The notes under the pieces: model-generated
Told to the model about the DNA's origin: nothing
What the model saw: the letters and a program-made list of their open reading frames with translations, nothing else
Database searches by the model: none
From: Tritrichomonas musculus
Lineage: Eukaryota; Parabasalia; Tritrichomonadida; Tritrichomonadidae
DNA length: 64,000 nucleotides
NCBI GenBank assembly: GCA_039105265.1
Contig: JAPFFF010000012.1
Coordinates: 3,720,001 to 3,784,000 of the forward strand
Reading direction: 5' to 3'
In this document: positions 18,850 through 30,000 of the stretch, in pieces
Numbering within the stretch: position 1 is the first letter of the stretch
Layout of the letters: every line of letters starts with the position of its first letter
Translations under genes and position numbers: made by a program

Positions 18850-21237
18850 ATGAAAGCAAAAGTTTATGTAGATCGTTTAAATGAAGCCTGTAAATATGTC
18901 CAAAGCCGTATTAAAGAAAGGCCTGATATTGGTATTATTCTTGGAAGTGGACTTGGCAGTTATGGTGAAGAATTAAAAGATCCGATTACCATACCTTATA
19001 AAGAAATTCCACAAATGCTTGATACTACTGTTCCAGGTCATTCAGGCTGTTTAATATTCGGAAAAGTCGGAGAACGTAAAGTTCTTTGCTTATCAGGTCG
19101 TTCTCACCAATACGAAGGATTATACCCTCATGAAGTACAATTTGCAATTCGTCTACTAGCAGTAATTGGTTGTAAATTATGTATTCTCACGAACGCTGCA
19201 GGAACACGAGATCCAGAATTAAATGTTGGCGATCTTGCTCCAATTGAAGGGTATACAAATTTCACACATCGAGGTTATACTGAAGAACCATTAAAATTTG
19301 TCCCATTCAATCACATGATTCAAATCAATATGGTTGATGCTGATGCCACGAAAGTTGCCAAAGAAATTGCTTCTCAAATGAATTTGAATGTCAAAGGATG
19401 CATTTACTGTTACAATTTTGGACCAACATATGAAAGCCATTCCGAAGTTGAAGGAGAATATCAATTTGGCGCGACTAATTTCGGAATGTCCACAGTTCCA
19501 GAAATAATAGCAATGAAAGAGATTGGAGTTCCACTTTTTGCCATGTCATTTGTTACAAACAAAGCAGCTGGTGCCCTAACAAAGAAATTGAGCCATGAAG
19601 ATGTTCAAGTAGAAGCCAAAAAAGGAGAACCAAAGATGAAAGCCTTAATTTCAAAAGTTATAGAAAAAGTTCCACTCAAAGAAGTTCCTATTCCAAAGAT
19701 TGAAGGTGATGATCATATCATATCGCGAGTTCTTCCAAAAACATTTGTCACTGATGAAGAACTGAACAAAGTCATTCATAATTTCAATGGAACAAAAATT
19801 GATGCAGTTATTGTTCTTGGTGCATGTCATACATTACAGATTGATGTCAAGCAATCAATTGACTGCAACAAGCTTCCTTTCTTCCCGATAATGCAGCACA
19901 CTTCTCTCAAATTTGACATCGGTTTAATCAATAACCATCATGTTGGTGTTTTTCATGGTTTTCTGAACTTAAATGGTCCCGAAGAGCACGCTCTCTATTA
20001 CATCACGAAATTGGCTAAATTATTGGGTGCTTCTACCTATATACAAACGTTCTCTTCTGGTGCATTCAATGCTAATTCATATCCAAATGTTTCCATTGTT
20101 GAAGACATTGTACCTTTCTTCGAGCGACCAGTAAAGACACCCAAATTGTGCAACAAGCCGTTTGACATTTCATGCCTAAATGGTGCTCCTCATTGCGTCC
20201 TTGCTTCTTATCATGGTCCTGAATTTCCGAGTGTCTCAGAAGCGAAAGGAATCAACAAATTCGGAGCCACGCAAGTGACACTTGGCACTGTTAAAGGACT
20301 TCTTCTTGCAAACGCCGCAGGACTGAAGCCATTCGGTATTGCTGATGGTGCCTACAGAGGCCTGCTTGGATCAGATGCGAAGAATGACACTTTGGAGAAT
20401 GTTTTGAATTCCTGTCGGGGATCCTCAGAAAAAGTTTGTGAATATGTTCACAAAATAATTCAATCAATTGAGTCGCATTCGTCTGACAGCAAAGATTCAT
20501 TCACCGAGTCAGATGTCAAGGCAATCCAGTGGAATGACTGCATCCCTGAAAAGCAGAATTTCCAAGAGGACCAAACATTGGTTGAAAAAGTTGCATCCGC
20601 GCTTCCAAAGAACGAATCCTGGGAAAAGAAAGACTATGTAGCAGTCATGCTTGAAAACGAGTCTTTGCCTTTCTTCGCACACTTGAAGAAGAGTCTTTCT
20701 GAAGTGTCAACAATAACCGTTCACGACGAGTGGCTAAATGTTGATGTTAACGTATATAACGGTTCTTATGGAAGCAACAAAAGGAAGGTCTTATTGACAA
20801 CTGAGTCAAGGACTCTCGTTCGCGCCTTCGCAATCAACAAAATAAAGGTCCATTTGATCGGAAAAGTTATACCTGTCAAAGACATCAATGACAAGTTCGT
20901 GTCAGTTGTCGACTACATAAACTTAGACGGTGTGGTACCTTTGGTCGGAAGGAATAAGTCTGGCCAACGTTTCCCAGACATGTCCTACCCTTACCACGCC
21001 ATCGAGGGATTGCCAAAGGTGACCGCCTTCAGCGTCATCGATGACAACGAAGTCACAAAGGCATATGCAAAAACAATCGAGCATTTCGGTGGAGGCGTGG
21101 CTTGCCAATTCGGAGTTAAAGAAGGAATCGTTAATAGACACGCTGAAGGAAATATAGCATTTCTCGGTGTGATCCATGCCGAAGGAAATGATAATTGGTC
21201 GGCCGATGATCAATTAATTGCAAAGTTTATTGAATAA
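18850..21237 (+). CDS. Three-module purine nucleoside phosphorylase-like protein
   Basis: The protein has 795 residues, nearly three times a trimeric-type PNP (~280-290). Module 1 (~1-280) has the family's motifs: GSGLG (32-36), PGHSG (62-66), GRSHQYEG, TNAAG (114-118), GPTYES with the purine-binding Glu (~195), MSTVPE (213-218) and TNK (236-238). It should phosphorolyse inosine or guanosine. Module 2 (~285-555) keeps the fold pattern, but GSGLG reads GACHT, NAAG reads FSSG, and the Glu and TNK positions are lost. Module 3 (~590-795) is more degenerate. Cytosolic purine salvage is expected, and the extra modules may be structural or regulatory. GC content rises toward the 3' end. Start supported by TCACT 18 nt upstream. 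Confidence 0.88.
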   Translation: MKAKVYVDRLNEACKYVQSRIKERPDIGIILGSGLGSYGEELKDPITIPYKEIPQMLDTTVPGHSGCLIFGKVGERKVLCLSGRSHQYEGLYPHEVQFAIRLLAVIGCKLCILTNAAGTRDPELNVGDLAPIEGYTNFTHRGYTEEPLKFVPFNHMIQINMVDADATKVAKEIASQMNLNVKGCIYCYNFGPTYESHSEVEGEYQFGATNFGMSTVPEIIAMKEIGVPLFAMSFVTNKAAGALTKKLSHEDVQVEAKKGEPKMKALISKVIEKVPLKEVPIPKIEGDDHIISRVLPKTFVTDEELNKVIHNFNGTKIDAVIVLGACHTLQIDVKQSIDCNKLPFFPIMQHTSLKFDIGLINNHHVGVFHGFLNLNGPEEHALYYITKLAKLLGASTYIQTFSSGAFNANSYPNVSIVEDIVPFFERPVKTPKLCNKPFDISCLNGAPHCVLASYHGPEFPSVSEAKGINKFGATQVTLGTVKGLLLANAAGLKPFGIADGAYRGLLGSDAKNDTLENVLNSCRGSSEKVCEYVHKIIQSIESHSSDSKDSFTESDVKAIQWNDCIPEKQNFQEDQTLVEKVASALPKNESWEKKDYVAVMLENESLPFFAHLKKSLSEVSTITVHDEWLNVDVNVYNGSYGSNKRKVLLTTESRTLVRAFAINKIKVHLIGKVIPVKDINDKFVSVVDYINLDGVVPLVGRNKSGQRFPDMSYPYHAIEGLPKVTAFSVIDDNEVTKAYAKTIEHFGGGVACQFGVKEGIVNRHAEGNIAFLGVIHAEGNDNWSADDQLIAKFIE

Positions 21238-21756
21238 GTAAAATCATTCTTTTTATAATTCTGATCATTTTTGTTTATGATAATTTATCTTTTATTTTTT
21301 ATTAGATCTTTTTTGTTTGTTTGTTTCATGAATGTAAAATTTAATTAAAAAAAAATTAATAGGGGTAGGATTTGAATAACATTTGGATTTTTATTAATAG
21401 TTTGGATGAGATTTTTATATAAAGTTGCCTTTATTTTCATTTTGGCATAAAAATAAATATTATGAAATGTAATATATTATTTTCATTTCAATTTTATTGG
21501 TTATAATATACTTAATATGATATATAATTGATATAAATTTTGTTAATTTATTTATTTTTAAAAAGAAATTGAGAAATAGTTTTATTTGATAATATAAAAT
21601 TATAGCTATGAATATTTTCAATATAATATTTTCAATTTTGAATCGCATAAAAAATAATATTCTGAAAAAATTAATTTGAATATATTTTATAAAACTTCAA
21701 AAAATAATTCATTTGAATTAAAATTTCGAAAAAAAGTAATATCATTTAAATATATT
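21238..21756. promoter_or_regulatory. Spacer with initiator TCATT before the RGG-like gene
   Basis: AT-rich spacer. TCATT at 21742-21746 lies 15 nt before ATG 21757 and fits TCA-Y-W, which argues that translation begins there rather than at the upstream in-frame ATG 21676. Confidence 0.5.
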
Positions 21757-22227
21757 ATGGCCCAAATAAAGATTCAAGAGAAGCAAATTATTTATTTCGA
21801 TGTAACAGCAGGTCGAGGATCTTATGATGATGATTATTTAGAAGAAAATATTGATATCAATCAAATTCATAACAAAAATGTAAGTGTACATAACATAAAT
21901 GAATCAGAAAATAAAGAAAAACCATATGAATATCGAGCAACTTTTAAAAACTTCAATGATTATCAAACCAAGCAATTACCTAAACAAAATTTCAATGATA
22001 TCTCTTCGCAGAGGCGTCACTCTTATAGCAGAGGTCCTCCAAAAGGAAGAGCAACAGGACGTAATTATCCACCACAATCATCAAATTATAATTATGAAAA
22101 TAATCGTTATCATGCTAATAGATTCAAAGATGATTATAAAACAGACTATTCTGCTGCTGAAAATAATAATAAATCAGCAGATAATGTAAAAATTAATTGG
22201 TATCCAAAGCCCCATTCAAAAGTATAA
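21757..22227 (+). CDS. Low-complexity Arg/Asn/Tyr-rich protein, possible RNA-binding
   Basis: The protein has 156 residues from MAQIKIQEKQ. A short ordered N-terminus is followed by an acidic stretch. Then comes a tract rich in Arg, Gly, Pro, Asn and Tyr (RRHSYSRGPPKGRATGRNYPP, about residues 85-105) resembling RG/RGG segments of RNA-binding or ribonucleoprotein-granule proteins. The C-terminus KINWYPKPHSKV looks like a short conserved motif. No folded RNA-binding domain is visible. The role in RNA metabolism is inference from composition. Confidence 0.6.
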   Translation: MAQIKIQEKQIIYFDVTAGRGSYDDDYLEENIDINQIHNKNVSVHNINESENKEKPYEYRATFKNFNDYQTKQLPKQNFNDISSQRRHSYSRGPPKGRATGRNYPPQSSNYNYENNRYHANRFKDDYKTDYSAAENNNKSADNVKINWYPKPHSKV

Positions 22228-22774
22228 ATATGCATGTTTATATAATAAAATATTAAGGTTCTCCTCTCAAATTCATAAGATTAAATTCAATGAGATTTCA
22301 CAAATAAAATATACATAAATATCGTTTTTAAAAATGAATTAAAATATAAAATTTATATAGATATATATTTCAAATGATTGAATAAAAATATATTTATGAA
22401 ATCTTACCGATTTTTTTTTTTACAGATAGAAATCATAGAATTAAAAAATCAATAAAATTTTGAATAAAATAAGATTTAATCGTTGAAGTCAAATATTTTT
22501 ATTTTTCACCAAAACTTTTTCCGAAAAATGCTCTATTGAATTATATATTCTATGAGTTAATTCAATATTGAATAATTTACATTTTTTTAGGGAAGGAGAA
22601 CCTTAATCTGTTTTCTTTTTATTTATTTATTTTCTTTAAATATATAACTATTTAATAAGTTAAATATGCATTTTTTTTAATTATTCAATGTCATTTTGAA
22701 AATTCAATGAATTGACAAAATTTTTTAAAAAACGAAACAAATAATAATTCAAAAATATATTAGATTTTGGTATA
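22228..22774. other. AT-rich spacer
   Basis: No gene. CTCCTCTC-type and GGAAGGAGAACC segments near 22260 and 22590 are weakly inverted copies (AGGTTCTCC against GGAGAACCT), which could bound a small element or form a loop of ~340 bp. Confidence 0.4.
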
Positions 22775-25588
22775 ATGGATTCCCTATTTACCGAAACAGT
22801 TAATCTATATGATGAATTAATAAATAAATCTGGTAGTATATGCTGCATTTTCCCAGAAAAATGCAAAAATCTTTGCTCTACTTTAGATAACAATCTAAAT
22901 GAACTCATGAATCTTCACCAGAATACGAGTTTAGACCCTCAACTTCTCCAAAATCTTCAAGAAAATCTTAAAAAACTTTCAGAATTTCTCGACAATTTAT
23001 CGGATAAAGAAATATTTATGGTATATTTTATTAAAAATATTAAAAGTTCAATTCAGCAAATAGTTATAAATATCAACCAAATCATGTCTGAAACAGCAGA
23101 ATTATTAAAGCAACTTGGCATAGAAAATCCCTCCAGATTACCATCAGATGAACTATACCAAGATTATTCGCAAATTGATGATATTTTAATGGAGTATCTC
23201 CTTGATATTCGTAAAAGAAGGCAAGAAGTTGACGCTTACATGAAACAAAGTCCTCAAGTTCCTACTGATGCTGATGAATTTAATGTTGATGAACTTAACA
23301 AAAAGTCAGAATACAAAAAAGACATAAGAAGACTTACTCAAAACGACAAGATTGGTAGCAACCTAGTTTTCGACTACTACAAAGGAAAGTATGAAAATGA
23401 TAATGTAACTATTATGCGTCTTAAAAACAAGGACAAATTTAAGCGCATATTTTCCGTATTAACCCAAATTAGTCATTCCTATGTTGAATCCCTATATGGC
23501 TGTTGCATTGACGATGATAAAAATATCTCAATACTTACAAATCGAGATGGTGATAATCTCAACAGTATTTTATATCAAAGCACTTCTGATTCGGCATTAA
23601 AACTTGAAAGTGGTGATCGGACCATTTTATCTTTCAAGATTGCCCAAGCGATGTCCTATCTTCACTCAAGGAACGTCATCCACCGAAACTTGAACACTTA
23701 CAACATACACGTCATTAAAAACAGAACAGAAACTAAACCAATGATTGTTGGATTTCGTAACTCGCGCATCATGCCTGAAAGTTTTAGTCTAGGCATGACA
23801 GCTGCCCAATTCAATTTCTTTGAAAATTTGCCACCAAAATTCATTGCACCCGAATATGAAGAGACTGGCGATTACGATGAGAAAATTGATGTTTTCACAT
23901 TCGGTGGTGTTCTTTATGAACTTCTTCTTGGTCATCCTCCCTTCAAGACTCTTAACGATGATGAAGTGAAGAACAAACTAAAGGCAGGAGAGTTACCGCC
24001 TTTACCAGAGATTCCAAAAGAAGATGATGAAAAATTAAATATTACTGATTTGATCAAAGAGTGTTGGAAGATCAATCCAAAAGAGAGGATTTCTTTTGAC
24101 ATGATCATTGATACCATGATTAGGGACCAAATAATCTTTCCTTCTGATATTGAAAAAAAGAACGACATTTCCAATTTTTATGAGTCAAACACAATCAAAC
24201 GCTCTGATGTAAAGGATTGTATTGACCTCATCGAAGCTATCAAGACAGATATCGGTAATACTTACCAATATCGATATGAATTCATCCGATGTCGAAGGTT
24301 CCTCAACAATTACCAATTTTATCTAAGGAACGAATGCTCAAAAACAGAAGGTGATGTTAAAAAGGACATTAAGAATTTGCTCACTCGGCTTAAAGAATTC
24401 TCGTCCTGCGTATCAAATGCTTCCTATGAAAACTGGATTGAAAAAATTGCTAAAGATGACAAAAAACCTGTATACGAAATTACTAACTTAATCGAAAGTT
24501 GCATGGAAGGTATCCACCAGCTTATCGTTAAACTAGGTTACAAGGGCCATGCTCAATACTTCGATAAAAATAAAGAAATAAGCAAAGAAGCATTAAACGA
24601 AGTCCTGATCTTTGATTACCGCGAATTGGAGCATGCAATCAATTTTGATATTGATCTACCACATGAAATTCGCCAAAAGAAAAGAGCCGAAATTCAGAAA
24701 TTTAAAAAAGAGAGAAATATCCGCTTTAATGAGAAAAAAACCCTTTGTAATAGGTTGAATGACCTCTTAACGCCATTCAAATCTTACGAGCTGAAAAAAT
24801 CCGATTTCTTCACTACTGAAGTTAATATTCTCGACTCAGATGAAGTACAAAACAAACTTGAATGGGAAATTTTACATGGAAAACACAAAGAAAAAAACAT
24901 TGGAATCATCGAAAAAGTCTTTCACGAAAAGTACTTTTCTGGATTGGGCGAACAAAGCTTAACAAATCTTCGTAATGAAATCGGTTATTTGACCAGATTT
25001 AGTCATAAGTATATCGTCGACTTCATAGGCTTCTATCACGACAAAGAAAATAACGATGTGTCGCTCATAATCCGTAACTCACAGGGTATAACACTTGCCG
25101 ATAAGATGAATCAGCTTGACGGTAATAATAAGACTAAAATTGCATTCAAAATTGCTGAAGTCATGTCATATTTAAATAATAAATCTATCTTCAATTTTGA
25201 CATAAAACCAAGCAATATAATACTAGATGGAACTACTCCAAAAATTGCAAACTTCTGCACTTTTAGTAACGGCCCTTTGGATGATTTGTCTTCTTATAAT
25301 AATGCAGATGTTTTGGCATTCGCTTTGATTCTCTTGGAAATGTTGTTAATGAAAGATTTCGATAGAGATGCAATCAGGAGACAAATTGACGCTGGCAAAG
25401 AGTTGCAGTTTCCAGGAAATGTATCTGTATCTCTACAGTCATTGATAAAGACGGCTGCTAATCCAGATCCAGCAAAAAGGCCTTCTTTTAACGAAATCAT
25501 TAATAACATGATTAATGAGACTATCATGTTTCCTGGCTCTGAGAGAGATTATATCGAAGATTTTTATTCAAAGAAAAACAAAAAATAA
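22775..25588 (+). CDS. Tandem helical-bundle plus pseudokinase protein
   Basis: The protein has 937 residues. Residues ~1-160 are an all-helical bundle with spaced Leu/Ile, and ~185-460 a kinase fold. The order then repeats with a helical region (~475-660) and a second kinase fold (~690-925). Both kinase units lack catalysis: the VAIK Lys is Arg or Glu, HRD reads HRN (303-305) and NFD (807-809), and DFG reads GFR (326-328) and NFC (826-828). C-lobe landmarks remain, for example FGGVLYELLLGHPPF and KRPSFNEI. The bundle-brace-pseudokinase order resembles MLKL or Cbl-type helical domains joined to TKL kinases, by eye only. It is likely a scaffold or signalling switch. Much of the gene is GC-richer than its flanks, typical of a constrained gene. 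Confidence 0.8.
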   Translation: MDSLFTETVNLYDELINKSGSICCIFPEKCKNLCSTLDNNLNELMNLHQNTSLDPQLLQNLQENLKKLSEFLDNLSDKEIFMVYFIKNIKSSIQQIVININQIMSETAELLKQLGIENPSRLPSDELYQDYSQIDDILMEYLLDIRKRRQEVDAYMKQSPQVPTDADEFNVDELNKKSEYKKDIRRLTQNDKIGSNLVFDYYKGKYENDNVTIMRLKNKDKFKRIFSVLTQISHSYVESLYGCCIDDDKNISILTNRDGDNLNSILYQSTSDSALKLESGDRTILSFKIAQAMSYLHSRNVIHRNLNTYNIHVIKNRTETKPMIVGFRNSRIMPESFSLGMTAAQFNFFENLPPKFIAPEYEETGDYDEKIDVFTFGGVLYELLLGHPPFKTLNDDEVKNKLKAGELPPLPEIPKEDDEKLNITDLIKECWKINPKERISFDMIIDTMIRDQIIFPSDIEKKNDISNFYESNTIKRSDVKDCIDLIEAIKTDIGNTYQYRYEFIRCRRFLNNYQFYLRNECSKTEGDVKKDIKNLLTRLKEFSSCVSNASYENWIEKIAKDDKKPVYEITNLIESCMEGIHQLIVKLGYKGHAQYFDKNKEISKEALNEVLIFDYRELEHAINFDIDLPHEIRQKKRAEIQKFKKERNIRFNEKKTLCNRLNDLLTPFKSYELKKSDFFTTEVNILDSDEVQNKLEWEILHGKHKEKNIGIIEKVFHEKYFSGLGEQSLTNLRNEIGYLTRFSHKYIVDFIGFYHDKENNDVSLIIRNSQGITLADKMNQLDGNNKTKIAFKIAEVMSYLNNKSIFNFDIKPSNIILDGTTPKIANFCTFSNGPLDDLSSYNNADVLAFALILLEMLLMKDFDRDAIRRQIDAGKELQFPGNVSVSLQSLIKTAANPDPAKRPSFNEIINNMINETIMFPGSERDYIEDFYSKKNKK

Positions 25589-25717
25589 AGAACATGATAT
25601 TTGATCCTAAGTAATAAAAAATATTTATTCAAGCAATATGTAAATTTGTATTTTATTATTATTCATAATGATTTTTATTTCAAGATATTTGTATATTTTA
25701 AAAAAAAATCAAAAAAA

Positions 25718-25804
25718 TCTGCCCCACCGGACTCGAACCAGCATCTTTGTGATTACCATAACATTTTTACAGTCACATGTTCTTACCAATTATACTAAAG
25801 GCAG
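25718..25804 (-). tRNA. tRNA-Tyr(GTA) with 13-nt intron
   Basis: Acceptor CTGCCTT pairs with GGGGCAG, discriminator A. The anticodon stem is TGTGA/TCACA with loop CTGTAAA, giving anticodon GTA. The variable loop is AAGAT and the T arm GCTGG-TTCGAGT-CCGGT. Between anticodon-loop position 37/38 and the stem lies an extra 13 nt, at the usual site of tRNA introns. A run of T on the minus strand just beyond the 3' end serves as Pol III terminator. tRNA-Tyr is the isotype that most often keeps an intron in eukaryotes. Confidence 0.92.
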
Positions 25805-25982
25805 ATATATCTTGTATTCATAATTTTATTATCTGATTAAAAAAAAAGTCTAACAATATAATATTTTAAAATTAATAAAATGTTATGGTAGATCTATATA
25901 TTATTTGTCATTAATAAAATATTATAAAAGTATTCTTTCAATTTTAAATAAATAGAAGTAATTTGATCGTATCATATTTTAT

Positions 25983-26435
25983 TTAATGGAATTTTGGTTC
26001 CGTTTTTGTTATTTCATATTCATTAGGAAAATCTCCTTTGTATGAATTTTCTGTCGTTTGGACACAAAGATAAACAAGTGGAACTTTTCCTGTATTCTTT
26101 AATCCTCGGCTTGCTTCTGTTCCAACACGAACAACCGATCCTTCCTCAATGGGGAAAACTTTGTCTTCAATTTGATATTCACCTGATCCTGAAATGATCA
26201 GGTATACTTCTTCATGCTTGTGATGGAGATGGAAGAATGGAGTTGTTCCGCCAGGCTGGATTACCGTGTATGATATTTCAGATCCTGTCATTTTTGCAGA
26301 TTGGCTGAGGAAAACTTTGCCCGTGCACATTACTTTTCCATCTGGTCCTTTGAGTTCATGTTTATCTAAGTCATTGAGCTTGCCGATGTTGATTGCTGTG
26401 TAATTTGAGCCTTCAGCAACTGTTTTAACAGACAT
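25983..26435 (-). CDS. Cupin-2 domain protein
   Basis: The protein has 150 residues and is a single beta-barrel cupin. Motif 1 is in PFFHLHHKHEEVYLIISGSG, with His-x-His and Glu ligands for a metal. The motif 2 region GTEASRGLKNTG lacks the usual His and has Arg/Leu instead, so the metal site may be incomplete or three-residue. Small cupins of this kind are bacterial-like; the substrate cannot be deduced. TCACTTCACTT lies about 25 nt upstream of the ATG and contains overlapping initiator matches. The gene stands alone, tail facing the tRNA-Tyr. Confidence 0.8.
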   Translation of the reverse strand: MSVKTVAEGSNYTAINIGKLNDLDKHELKGPDGKVMCTGKVFLSQSAKMTGSEISYTVIQPGGTTPFFHLHHKHEEVYLIISGSGEYQIEDKVFPIEEGSVVRVGTEASRGLKNTGKVPLVYLCVQTTENSYKGDFPNEYEITKTEPKFH

Positions 26436-27017
26436 TTGTTTTAACTATAATAAAAGTGAAGTGATACATATGATATTTTTTTGTATCAATTATTTTCAAT
26501 TGAATTTTTATACTTATTCAGAAATATTTGAATACTCTCAATTTTCTTTATAGTACATTTATAGTAATTTTTTTTGAATGATATGGACAATCGTCAAAAA
26601 ATCACGCTTAATATTTACTATAGCAATTTTTCATTTGTATTTTGTATGATGGCTAATCAATTTGTTTAATAAAATGATTCAATTATAATAGTAATTCATC
26701 TCATCAACAAATATAATATAAGAAATATATTAGCAAAAATCAAATAATTAATAATTAGTGCATTTTGAAATATTTTCAAAATTATATGATAAAAAATTGT
26801 TTGACAAAATCATGTTTTTTTCTATTTACAATGATTAATAAATAAAGAATGCAGTTTATATTGATAATGAATCATTTGTTTCATAAACTATAAAAAAAAA
26901 TAATAATTAATTATCACAAAATGAATGAAACGCCTGCAAATAAAAGAAAATAAATTACATTTTTTAATAAAAATACTATAATAATAACAAACAATAATAA
27001 ATAATACGTAAACATTT
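26436..27017. other. AT-rich spacer
   Basis: I see nothing beyond short A and T runs and the initiator match for the cupin gene. Confidence 0.5.
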
Positions 27018-30000
27018 TCAAATGTGAATTTTTGTATCTTTCTTATTTAATTCATCGTTTTCATTGTTTTCAAGTAGTGAAAAACTATCGTCAGCCATTT
27101 TACCATAATGAATTGATTCAATTTTACTTGATTTAGTATTCAAAACATCGAAACTTTTCGTCATTGACTGTTCAAATTCATTTTCGGAAGCCATTTTGAA
27201 GTATTTTTTAGCTTCTTTTCCGTCTATTTGAGTTCCTTCACATTTTTCTAAAGCGCAGGCATAGCTGAGCATTGACTTCACATCACATTTATCAGCTGAC
27301 ATTTTTAAATAACGGATTGCTTCTTTCCTATTTATTTCGACTCCTTCTCCGTTATATAGCATCCAATAATAATCTTTGATTGCTTTCAAGTAGCCTCCAT
27401 CCGCAGACAGTTTCATGTATCTTGCAGATTCTTTTTTATTAGCTTTTGTTCCTTCTCCTTTGAACAGCATGCAGGCGTAATTAAATGCCGCTTTAATGTG
27501 TCCTTTGTCCGCTGCCAATTTGAAGTATTTGCACGATTCTCTCAGGTTCAATTGGACACCTTCGCCTGCGTAAAGCATGCAAGCATATCGGAAAATTGAT
27601 TTAAGATGGCCTTCATTTGCTGCTTTTCTAAAGTAAAACGAAGCTTCTTTTTTGTTCATTTCGATTCCTTCTCCTTGTTCAAGCATGCATCCATACTTGA
27701 ACATTGCTTCAAAGCTTCCTTTGTCAGCAGCCATTTTGTAATAATTTGAAGCTTCTCTTTTATCTTGCTTGATTCCGATTCCATTTTCTAAGTTGTAAGC
27801 AAAAATTATCATTGATTTGACGTGTCCTTTAAGAGCAGCCATTTTAAAATATACATTTGCTGAAACACCTTCTCCTTCTTCAAGCATTCTTCCGTATTTG
27901 TACATAGCTTTAATGTGTCCGTTATCAGCAGCTAGTTTCATATAATGACCTGCTTCTTTGATATTTTTTTCAATTCCTTCTCCTTTGTAAAGCATTTTTC
28001 CATGGTTGAACATTGCTTTAATGTTTCCTTTGTCAGCTGCGAATTTGAAGTATTTGGCAGCTTCTTCTTTGTCTTCATCAACGCCTTCACCTTTATACAG
28101 CATGCAGCCATAATTAAAATTGGCTTTTGTGAATCCTTTATCAGCTGCTTTTTTGTAATATCGGCTCGCAATTCTTGCATTTGTTTCGATTCCTTCGCCA
28201 TGTTTCAATATGTAGCCATAGTCAAACATTCCTTTTACATGTTCTTTATCGGCTGCCATTTTAAAATAATGACTTGCGATGTTGTTGTTTGTTTTGATTC
28301 CTTGTCCTTTTCTCAAATGGCATCCAAAGATAAACATCGATTCAACGTGCCAATTGTCAGCGGCCATTTTATAATAATAATTTGCTTCTTCGTTATTGAC
28401 ATCAGTTCCTTCTCCTTTTTCCAATCTGCATCCATAAGTATACATGCCAACAACGCAGCCATTGTCAGCAGCCATTTTGAAGTAATAATTGGCTTCCCTT
28501 TTATCTAAATGGACTCCTTTTCCTTGATCGAGTTTGAATCCATACGACATCATTGAATCAAGAAAGCCTTGATCGGCTGATCTTTTATAATAATGGCAAG
28601 CTTCCTCCAAATCACAATCAACACCTTCGCCTGTTTCTAGCTTGAATGCGTAAGCAAACATCCCTTCAGGATCACCTTTATCAGCTGCCATTTTAAAATA
28701 GCGGCAAGCTTCTTCATGGTCAATTGCACAGCCTTCTCCTTTATCTAACTTATAGCCAAGTCGAAGCATTGAATCAATGTCTCCTTTGTCTGCAGCCATT
28801 CTGAAATAGCGGCAAGCTTCTTCATGGTCAATTGCACAGCCTTCTCCTTTTTCTAACTTGCAAGCATAATTAAACATTCCATCAACATCTCCTTCATCTG
28901 CAGAAGCTTTGTAATACTTGCATGCTTCTCTTTGATCACTTCTAACACCTTCGCCTTTCTCCAGCATCCAGCCATAAGTGAACATTGCTGAAACATGATC
29001 TCTATCAGCAGCCATTTTCATATATAGACTTGCTTCTTCAAATTCTTTGTTCTTCTCAACTTGGCATGCATAACGAAACATCGATTCAATGTGCCCTTTG
29101 TCTGCAGCCATTTTCAAATAACGAACTGCTTCATCGTCGTTTTTCTCAACACCATCACCGTTAATTAAATGGCATCCATAAGCAAACATTGCATTGACAT
29201 GGCCTTTGTCAGCAGCCATCTTCAAATAATGGTTTGCTTCTTCTTTATTAATGCCAACTAGTTCACTCTTATCAAGCAGATTTCCATACGAAAAAATGGC
29301 TTCAGCATCGCCTTTTTCTGACGCTTCCATTAAGTATTGAATCACATAACTAACAAACTTCATTGATTCAGGACTTTGTTTATACATTTCAAGATAATTC
29401 ATTACATCCAAATAATCAATATATTTGAATGCCCGCCTGAATCTTTCATAAGCAATTTGCTGCAGAATTTCATCAAAAGACGGAACTTCCCTCTGCTTTT
29501 CAGACACACATTTTTTGAGAAAATTCTGAAGATCTTGACTTGGCAACTTTGAGAATTCTATTGGTGGAGTTTCATTTGTAACAACTTCATATACAATTAA
29601 TGAAAACGAACGAACATCTGCTGAATAAACGTTGATTTCTTCATCATCAACGATTTCGATGGATTTGAAAGCACTGTATATGTTTTTTGGTTTTGTTTGA
29701 TTGAAATATATGATTTTAGGATAGTAATTTGAATCAAGAAGAACTGTTGATGGTTGTAAATTATTATGAATAATGCCATCGAAATGTAGATAATTCATTC
29801 CTAATGCAATTCCTAGTAAAATTATATATTTTTTTGTATCTGTCAATTCAATTGGCGAGTTAAGACTTCTAACTTTTTCCATCATCTTATTTAATGATCC
29901 ATTAGGTATATATTCTGTGATGTAAGTGGGATGAAGATATTGATGAAAATCTAATAAATTAAATCCATAAAGACTAGTAATTGCCGGATGGCTAATTTTG

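Noticed and set aside
20923-21213. Antisense frames inside the PNP gene
   Set aside because: Shadows of the GC-richer 3' third of the PNP coding region.
27945-28508. 187-codon plus-strand frame
   Set aside because: Antisense of the Sel1 repeats, whose regular period keeps this frame open.
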